Shown: one piece after another, positions 1-4,448 of the stretch
Position numbering within the stretch: position 1 is the stretch's first letter
How the letters are laid out: every line of letters begins with the position of its first letter
Origin: an uncultured Bacilli bacterium
Lineage (GTDB): Bacteria; Bacillota_I; Bacilli_A; RF39; UBA660
NCBI GenBank assembly: GCA_944333305.1
Contig: CALVKV010000163.1
Location: forward strand, 1 to 6,282
Direction: 5' to 3'
DNA length: 6,282 nucleotides
Position numbers and translations under genes: made by a program
The notes under the pieces: model-generated
Told to the model about the DNA's origin: nothing
Databases searched by the model: none
Seen by the model: only the letters and a program-made list of their open reading frames with translations

Positions 1-230
1 GCTTTCCGCAGACATTCCAGCTGGAGGTTCCGGAATACAGCATCCTCCACGGGACGCCTGACGCAGTCCGAACAGAACAGCACCGTTTCAAACTCACTTC
101 TACTCAGGTGCCTCTGGTCCTGCTTTTCCTGCGCCTGTTCCCGTTTCCGATCCTGCTCCAGGAAGTCTGCGACCTCCTTTGGCACTGATACTTGCTGGCC
201 ACTATAGGTAATCACGACAGAGTCGCTCAT
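1..230 (-). CDS. Sigma-70-like small regulator of a clostridial mobile element (C-terminus cut by window edge)
   Basis: Only the first 76 codons are visible. They begin MSDSVVITYSGQQVSVPKEV, followed by FLEQDRKREQAQEKQDQRHLS and, near the edge, a NLQLECLRK stretch. This layout matches small RNA polymerase sigma-factor-like proteins from conjugative elements of Clostridia: a short strand segment, VPKEVADFLEQDRRR-like helix, RHLS, then the start of the region-4-like helix-turn-helix. The DNA-binding part would lie beyond position 1, so the assignment rests on N-terminal resemblance from memory. An in-frame ATG at 234-236 sits directly against the Shine-Dalgarno and is unlikely to be used; the ATG at 228-230 has GGAAAGG six bases upstream. 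It is preceded by its own promoter and a structured leader, independent of the restriction operon. It probably controls genes of the surrounding element. Confidence 0.65.
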   Translation of the reverse strand, partial: MSDSVVITYSGQQVSVPKEVADFLEQDRKREQAQEKQDQRHLSRSEFETVLFCSDCVRRPVEDAVFRNLQLECLRK

Positions 231-306
231 TTGCATCCTTTCCGCTTTCCACGGAAAGGCGCACACCCGCGCTGCCGGCACAGCGCCAAATACTGAAGAC
301 CTTCAT
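202..306 (-). CDS. Candidate 34-residue upstream peptide overlapping the sigma-like gene (uORF2)
   Basis: This frame starts at the ATG at 304-306, with AAGGGA six bases upstream, a good ribosome binding site. It encodes a peptide beginning MKVFSIWRCAGSAG and ends at a TAG (202-204) inside codon 9-10 of the sigma-like gene, in a different frame. Ribosomes on it would pass through the hairpin covering the sigma gene's ribosome binding site and stop about 25 bases past its ATG. This could open the site for initiation. Composition is Cys/Trp-containing with no obvious hydrophobic segment. Translation and function are unproven. Confidence 0.4.
   Translation of the reverse strand: MKVFSIWRCAGSAGVRLSVESGKDANERLCRDYL
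237..259 (-). promoter_or_regulatory. Hairpin occluding the ribosome binding site of the sigma-like gene
   Basis: On the minus strand CCTTTCC (259-253) is perfectly complementary to GGAAAGG (243-237), which is the Shine-Dalgarno region 6 bases before the ATG at 230. The same CCTTTCC can instead pair with a nearer GGAAAG copy (254-249), forming a tight stem that leaves the Shine-Dalgarno free. Two mutually exclusive pairings next to a start codon are the hallmark of a translational switch. The pairings are seen; the switching is inferred. Confidence 0.5.
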
Positions 307-360
307 GGAGGTTCCCTTCGTTCAGGGTGGTTGTGGTGCCCTACGAGGCCCATGAATGTC
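298..360 (-). repeat. Long imperfect hairpin enclosing an inner stem in the leader
   Basis: Positions 298-308 and 350-360 are complementary at 10 of 11 positions, the mismatch being 301/357. Inside, CCCT and AGGG pair across a six-base loop. On the minus strand the inner stem covers the AAGGGA ribosome binding site of the second upstream frame. The outer stem contains the ATG of the first frame on one arm and the ATGA stop/start junction on the other. Confidence 0.65.
303..353 (-). CDS. Candidate 16-codon leader peptide (uORF1)
   Basis: The frame starts at the ATG at 351-353 and encodes MGLVGHHNHPERREPP before a TGA at 303-305. It holds three His codons within four. The frame is open further upstream to a GTG at 369-371, which has a GAGG 11 bases before it and may be the real start; the ATG itself has no good ribosome binding site. 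The TGA overlaps the ATG of the next small frame as ATGA, a classic coupling arrangement. With no homology search available, translation is only a possibility. The alternative is a chance frame across a structured RNA. Confidence 0.35.
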   Translation of the reverse strand: MGLVGHHNHPERREPP

Positions 361-387
361 TGAGGTCCCACTGGGGTGTGGACCTCA
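361..387 (-). repeat. Perfect 8-base inverted repeat in the leader
   Basis: TGAGGTCC and GGACCTCA flank an 11-base centre, and the pairing gains two more base pairs if one C on the plus strand (369) is bulged. On the minus strand the stem includes the GAGG that could serve as ribosome binding site for a GTG start at 369-371. No U-tract follows, so it is not a terminator. Confidence 0.7.
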
Positions 388-424
388 CCGGAAAGCTGCG
401 AGTTTTAGGCTTTCGCCTGATCAT

Positions 425-453
425 ATTTTAGAACAAGCGTTCCCTGCCGTCAA
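425..453 (-). promoter_or_regulatory. Sigma-A type promoter for the leader and sigma-like gene
   Basis: On the minus strand, TTGACG (positions 453-448) is separated by exactly 17 bases from TAAAAT (positions 430-425). Transcription would start near 418-419, right at the first leader hairpin. With the terminator at 511-549 upstream, this makes the leader and sigma-like gene a unit separate from the restriction operon. The match is by eye; the start site is inferred. Confidence 0.7.
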
Positions 454-510
454 TATTTGAATTTGCACTTTCTCTTTGTCACGGCGGAAGGTGAATCGCC
501 CCCTTCTGGC

Positions 511-549
511 AGAACAAAGGATTGGGATACATAATGTACCTCAATCCTT
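511..549 (-). terminator. Probable rho-independent terminator after res
   Basis: CAATCCTT at 542-549 and AAGGATTG at 517-524 are perfect complements. The stem continues, with small bulges, through GG/CC and TACA/TGTA to a three-base loop at 532-534. On the minus strand the hairpin starts about 20 bases after the res stop and is followed by TTTGTTCT, a usable U-rich tail. The stem is only moderately GC-rich, so termination may be incomplete. Its position between res and the next minus-strand promoter supports the call. Confidence 0.65.
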
Positions 550-568
550 CGTTTCAGCAGTGCAATTC

Positions 569-3559
569 TTAAACCAAACGCTCGGTAAACCTTTGGAAAC
601 TATCAGCTTTCATGAACTTTGCATCATTACCAAGAGCGGCAAAATGTTTTTCTCCGCACCGAATCTTTGCTTGTTCTTTAGGACGAAGATCCTTGCCCTC
701 AATACTTCCCTTCGTTTCTACAACAAAGTAGAGTTTATTGAGTCCGTTATCCTCAATGACGACAGCCCAATCCGGGTTGTAGCTACCGAGGGGCGTGGGA
801 ACCTTGAACCAATTGGGAAGTTTGGCATATACTTTTACACTTTCATTGCTTTCAAGCTTTTCCGCAAATCCGTGTTCCACATCGCTGTCATAGACCACAT
901 AGTCATAGACAGAACGATGGCTCTCAAACATATTTCGCTCAAGGTATCCGGTGAGTTCCTCTGAGTCAAAGAGTTCCTGGGCATAGAACTCTGTGTCCCC
1001 CAATTTTGTGTATTTGATGCCATCCACAATGAAGAGTTGCATAGTGGAACTGATCAACTTCGCTACTTGATCCATATACGCCTGGGGATTCTTTTTGAAC
1101 AGATTAAGCGTCTTGCTCTCAGTCAGGATCTTTACGATGGTTCTGCGGGTCAGGCCAGTTCGATTTTGCAGATAAGTGATGATGTCAGGCAACTGCTCCT
1201 TGCCATCGGTGGTCTTTACGGAGAGCCGTTGGGTTTCAGTGGTGTCCACACCGCCCTCGGACACCTGCACCTTCGCTTTGGTGTACATCAACTTGGCCGC
1301 CCCTACATCCAGATCCAACTGCATCTTCTCGCAGCACTGTTCTACCAGCTTTTCAGAGTCAAAATCTACCCTGTATGTCGTCTTGTATTTGATTCGATCC
1401 CAGAGTTCCTTGAATTCCTCGCTCAGAAAACGCTCTTTGTTCAGGTGAACTGTCCGCTTATCATTTGCAGGTTTGATATTCAGGCCACTGGCAGCCTTCT
1501 TGCATACACCGGCGATGGCGTGCTTATGCTCGACCAGCTCCACTGGAACCTGCAGGGTATTCGTTTTCAGTGCAATCTTCAGCGCATCGGTCACCTTGTC
1601 CTTTTCGTCCAGGTAGCCGCACTCTTTGAATGCCTGATAGATATGTTCTGACTTCTCAGCACCCAGATAAGCCATAGAACCGTCCGGCTGCTGAATGGGG
1701 ATATTGGCAAAGCTGTGGCTTTCCAGAAGGCCAAAGCGGATACCCTCATCCTGCTCATATTCTTTCTGCAAGGTTGCGGCAAACCTTTCATAACTCTCAT
1801 TGGCCATGACAGTCAGCGTGTTGATAGCAAAACCATGCTGCCGCTCACCGTTCTGATTGACACATAACCGTAGGCCACGTCCAATTTCCTGACGCTTTTT
1901 AACTTCGCTTTTCGTCTCATTCAAGGTGCAGATCTGAAATACATTGGGGTTATCCCAGCCCTCCCGCAAGGCTGAGTGAGAGAAAATGAAACGGAGCTTA
2001 CTGTCAAAGGACAGTAGCTTTTCTTTGTCGCGCATGATCAGGTTGTAGGCCGACTCGTCTACAGCCGTAGTGCCGCTGGTGTCCTTCCACTCCTTGTCAG
2101 AGTTTCCGCCCTTCTTGTCGCCGGAAAAATATCCTCCATGCACCTCATGGGGCAGGGACTCCAAATCAATGTCCTGATCCTGAAACAGCGTCCGATACTT
2201 GGGCCGCTGGATCAGTTCCCGATAGTTCTTCTCAAACATGTCGGCGTAGATACCGTTGTGGCGCACCCCATCAGTGTCGTAATAGCGGTAGTTGGACACT
2301 TTGTCGATGAAGAATAGGCTCAGCACCTTAATGCCCCGGCGGTTCAGAGCCAGTTCCTTGTTCAGGTGCTCCTCAATGGTCTTGCGGATCTGCTGTTCCT
2401 TGATGGCCCGGTCATCAATGTCGCCCACCGCCTCACCGATCCGCAGGATCTCCGGTTTGGTGGTAAAGCTGACATACTCATTGCCCTTCTCACAATAGAT
2501 GTCGTCTACCACATAGCCGTTGTACACTTCCCGATAGCCGGACAGCTTCTCGGACAGGTCGTCCCCCTGGCGCACGGTTACCGCTTTGCGCTTGATCGTA
2601 CCCTTGACCTCACAGTCCAACTCGATTTTGGCCGTAATGGGAGACTTCTTGTTGTCCACCGACAACAGTTTCATATACGCCTTGTTGTGGTAGTCCAGAC
2701 TCTCAAAGCTGGCTACCTCGATCTGCTTTACCAACTCCAGATCGAAGGCGTCCACCGCGTCCAGTTTGTATACCAAATTGTGCTTTTCCACATGGGTGGC
2801 GGAGTAACGTAGGGTACACAGGGCGTTGAGGGATTCCATAGCTTTTTTAGAGGCCGTGGCGCCTTTGCCCTCTACGCTCTGGGGCTCGTCCACGATGACG
2901 ATTGGATTGGTCTCCTGGATCAGGCTGATGGGGCGCATTCCGTTAAGTTTGTCAATGGCCCGGTGGATAATATTGGCCTTATTTTCTTTCTCCGGATCGT
3001 CAAAGCTCTTTCGAAAGGCGGCGATATTGATGACCATAATGGAGATGTTATCATTGACAGCGAAAGAGCGTACCTCCTCCGGCTTGCTGCCATCGTAAAT
3101 ATAGGTGTCATAGACCACATTGTTATAGATGGTCTGGAAGTGTTCCTTGGTGATCTCCAGGGACTTGGCCACTCCCTCTTTAATTGCGATGCTTGGCACC
3201 ACAATGATGAACTTTTTAAAACCGTAGGCCTTGTTCAGTTCAAAGATGGTGCGCAGATAGACATAGGTCTTTCCGGTGCCAGTCTCCATCTCAATGTCAA
3301 AATCATAGGCCCCCTTTTTCAGCATCTTGGCCTGGGGCAGGCCGTTGCGCAACTGCACCGCCTGGAGGTTTTCCAGGATCTCATCCTCGATCAGTTCCAG
3401 CTTGTTGGCAATACCGTTATCTGTGGTCATCTGCCCTGCGTCATCCTCCATTGTGACGGTGAATACGCTCCGTTTTGGCGTCTGGCCGCGAAAGAGATCT
3501 ACCACAGCGGAAACTGCTTGCTCCTGATATTGGAGGTTGGCTTCAAATTGGAGTTTCAT
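569..3559 (-). CDS. res: Type III restriction endonuclease subunit Res (complete, 996 residues)
   Basis: Res is the ATP-dependent motor and nuclease of the Type III complex. It works only with Mod and cleaves DNA after long-range communication between sites. The helicase superfamily 2 motifs are all present: Walker A METGTGKT at 91-98, motif Ia around FIIVVPS at 117-123, DEPQ (motif II) at 224-227, SATH (motif III) at 253-256, REGWDNPNVF (motif V) at 532-541 and QEIGRGLRL (motif VI) at 557-565. The C-terminal PD-(D/E)xK nuclease is intact, with PD at 929-930 and ETK at 948-950. Length is normal for the family and there is no frameshift or internal stop, so the enzyme should be active. The ATG at 3557-3559 is preceded by a G-rich site and begins MKLQFEANLQYQEQAV, a normal Res N-terminus. 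The stop TAA at 569-571 is followed by a likely terminator. Confidence 0.96.
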   Translation of the reverse strand: MKLQFEANLQYQEQAVSAVVDLFRGQTPKRSVFTVTMEDDAGQMTTDNGIANKLELIEDEILENLQAVQLRNGLPQAKMLKKGAYDFDIEMETGTGKTYVYLRTIFELNKAYGFKKFIIVVPSIAIKEGVAKSLEITKEHFQTIYNNVVYDTYIYDGSKPEEVRSFAVNDNISIMVINIAAFRKSFDDPEKENKANIIHRAIDKLNGMRPISLIQETNPIVIVDEPQSVEGKGATASKKAMESLNALCTLRYSATHVEKHNLVYKLDAVDAFDLELVKQIEVASFESLDYHNKAYMKLLSVDNKKSPITAKIELDCEVKGTIKRKAVTVRQGDDLSEKLSGYREVYNGYVVDDIYCEKGNEYVSFTTKPEILRIGEAVGDIDDRAIKEQQIRKTIEEHLNKELALNRRGIKVLSLFFIDKVSNYRYYDTDGVRHNGIYADMFEKNYRELIQRPKYRTLFQDQDIDLESLPHEVHGGYFSGDKKGGNSDKEWKDTSGTTAVDESAYNLIMRDKEKLLSFDSKLRFIFSHSALREGWDNPNVFQICTLNETKSEVKKRQEIGRGLRLCVNQNGERQHGFAINTLTVMANESYERFAATLQKEYEQDEGIRFGLLESHSFANIPIQQPDGSMAYLGAEKSEHIYQAFKECGYLDEKDKVTDALKIALKTNTLQVPVELVEHKHAIAGVCKKAASGLNIKPANDKRTVHLNKERFLSEEFKELWDRIKYKTTYRVDFDSEKLVEQCCEKMQLDLDVGAAKLMYTKAKVQVSEGGVDTTETQRLSVKTTDGKEQLPDIITYLQNRTGLTRRTIVKILTESKTLNLFKKNPQAYMDQVAKLISSTMQLFIVDGIKYTKLGDTEFYAQELFDSEELTGYLERNMFESHRSVYDYVVYDSDVEHGFAEKLESNESVKVYAKLPNWFKVPTPLGSYNPDWAVVIEDNGLNKLYFVVETKGSIEGKDLRPKEQAKIRCGEKHFAALGNDAKFMKADSFQRFTERLV

Positions 3560-3562
3560 TTG

Positions 3563-4435
3563 TCAACCCCCCGTCTGCTTAATTTCCTTGATTTTATCCT
3601 TAACCGTTAAATATGGAACTGCAGCAAGGCAAGACACAACTAAGTTGAATGTTGTATCATACCATTTTTCAAGTTCGTCTGGTGACATTTTCATAAAAGT
3701 AGCATTGGCTAATTTATCTTTTCCCGTCCAATGTCGGGCGCCGATTTTGTTAAGCAAAAAGGTAGTATCGTTATAGAGAGGATAAAATTCTGTTCCTTTG
3801 ATTTGCGATTCTACAGCTTCTAATTTCTTAGATAGCGTACAAAGTATCTCACCTTTTCGCCTTATATTTCCACAATTATCAATTCGATTATATTCGGTCA
3901 GGCTGGGTTCAACATCAGGATCTTTCTGGGAAATGATTGTCGCTAAATCATCTTTGAAAATCACATATACTTCATTGTTTTCTTCGTCTACCTGACATTT
4001 GCAATGAAATTTTTCCAAAAGATATTTACAATTTTGGAATAGCATTTCAAGCGCATTTTTGTCTGCGATATATGCTATTGCATGTGCTTGTGCTGTTTCG
4101 ATAGTTGCGTGAATCCGCAACCAACAATTCAAGAGAAATTGTATGAAATCTAATAATTGTTCTTCAGAAACCTTTTTTTCTACAAAATCTTCTGGCGCAA
4201 TGTTGAGTTTGGAACGCATCTCCTGTAAATTGATAAATGTTCCCCGCAGATTCCAGTTTTCAAATTGCAGATCGCGAATATAGTCCTCAAAAGTATACAT
4301 AGGCGGCTTTCGAGTTCTCCATTCATCATATGTACCCATGGTGCGCCAATTTGAAAAAATAGCTTCCAACTTTTGATATTCATCAAATAAATCAAAGGAA
4401 GGGAATTTATTTTTTTCTGAAATTCTCTGTCTCAT
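3563..4435 (-). CDS. Uncharacterised 290-residue protein between mod and res
   Basis: I do not recognise this protein with confidence. It is soluble-looking, with no signal peptide or clear membrane segment. It has a largely helical N-terminal half rich in aromatic and charged residues, a short strand-like stretch at about 156-161 (VYVIFK), and a helical C-terminus containing LLNKIGARHWTG at 228-238 and DELEKWYD at 253-260. Loosely similar C-termini occur in unnamed Firmicutes and Bacteroidetes proteins from defence settings. An abortive-infection or HEPN-like role is possible, but no RX4-6H catalytic motif is evident around RHW. The start is chosen as the ATG at 4433-4435 because a GAGGAAAG Shine-Dalgarno lies 8 bases upstream. 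An in-frame GTG at 4450 overlapping the mod stop lacks that support. The gene lies 11 bases after mod and 3 bases before res, so it is almost certainly co-transcribed. It is AT-rich (about 30% GC at 4141-4200), unlike the GC-rich end of mod beside it, which suggests separate acquisition. Confidence 0.85.
   Translation of the reverse strand: MRQRISEKNKFPSFDLFDEYQKLEAIFSNWRTMGTYDEWRTRKPPMYTFEDYIRDLQFENWNLRGTFINLQEMRSKLNIAPEDFVEKKVSEEQLLDFIQFLLNCWLRIHATIETAQAHAIAYIADKNALEMLFQNCKYLLEKFHCKCQVDEENNEVYVIFKDDLATIISQKDPDVEPSLTEYNRIDNCGNIRRKGEILCTLSKKLEAVESQIKGTEFYPLYNDTTFLLNKIGARHWTGKDKLANATFMKMSPDELEKWYDTTFNLVVSCLAAVPYLTVKDKIKEIKQTGG
3567..3572 (-). promoter_or_regulatory. G-run ribosome binding site of res
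   Basis: Six G residues on the minus strand lie 7 bases before the res ATG, inside the last codons of the middle gene. It is a poor match to GGAGG. Because the upstream stop is only 3 bases from the res start, translation of res is probably coupled to that of the middle gene. Confidence 0.5.
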
Positions 4436-4443
4436 ACTTTCTT

Positions 4444-4448
4444 TCCTC
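4444..4448 (-). promoter_or_regulatory. Ribosome binding site that sets the start of the middle gene
   Basis: The minus strand reads GAGGA here, overlapping the mod TGA stop and continuing AAG. It sits 8 bases before the ATG at 4435, an optimal distance. This favours the ATG over the GTG at 4450 and suggests that ribosomes finishing mod re-initiate on the next gene. Confidence 0.75.

Larger units (their letters stand above)
231..419 (-). ncRNA. Structured 5' leader RNA, about 189 bases, family not recognised
   Basis: This stretch lies between the promoter and the sigma-like gene. It contains, in transcript order: AGGC-GAAA-GCCT, a short stem closed by a GNRA tetraloop (418-407); TGAGGTCC pairing with GGACCTCA (387-380 with 368-361), extended by two pairs past a bulge; directly abutting it, an 11-base stem with one mismatch (360-350 with 308-298) enclosing CCCT/AGGG (327-324 with 317-314); GCGCTG/CAGCGC with a six-base loop (286-281 with 274-269), which can nest in GGCGC/GCGCC; and a final hairpin over the Shine-Dalgarno. 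These complementarities are seen directly. That the RNA regulates the downstream gene is inference. I cannot match it to a named riboswitch; it also carries two small reading frames and may be a translated leader rather than a ligand sensor. Confidence 0.55.

Noticed and set aside
569..3559. Uneven GC content along res, suggesting a recombinant gene
   Set aside because: Line counts vary from about 42% to 63% without a clear border matching domain edges, unlike the abrupt change in mod, so I do not claim mosaicism here.
3655..3666. TGGTATGAT on the minus strand, resembling an extended -10 that might drive res separately
   Set aside because: There is no matching -35 element at the right distance, and the bases encode WYD in a continuous gene. 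The tight gene spacing already explains res expression.
476..3776. Several plus-strand open frames of 66-215 codons across res, such as 1037-1651, 2366-2812 and 2963-3610
   Set aside because: They run antisense to a complete Res protein with all motifs. Their products have no recognisable domain and they lack convincing ribosome binding sites. They are by-products of GC-rich coding on the other strand.
4410..4416. Seven-base homopolymer near the start of the middle gene (others at 4173-4179, 5316-5322 and 5733-5739), possible phase-variation tracts
   Set aside because: Runs of seven A/T are expected in AT-rich DNA and are too short for frequent slippage by themselves. No long simple repeat is present in mod, res or the middle gene.
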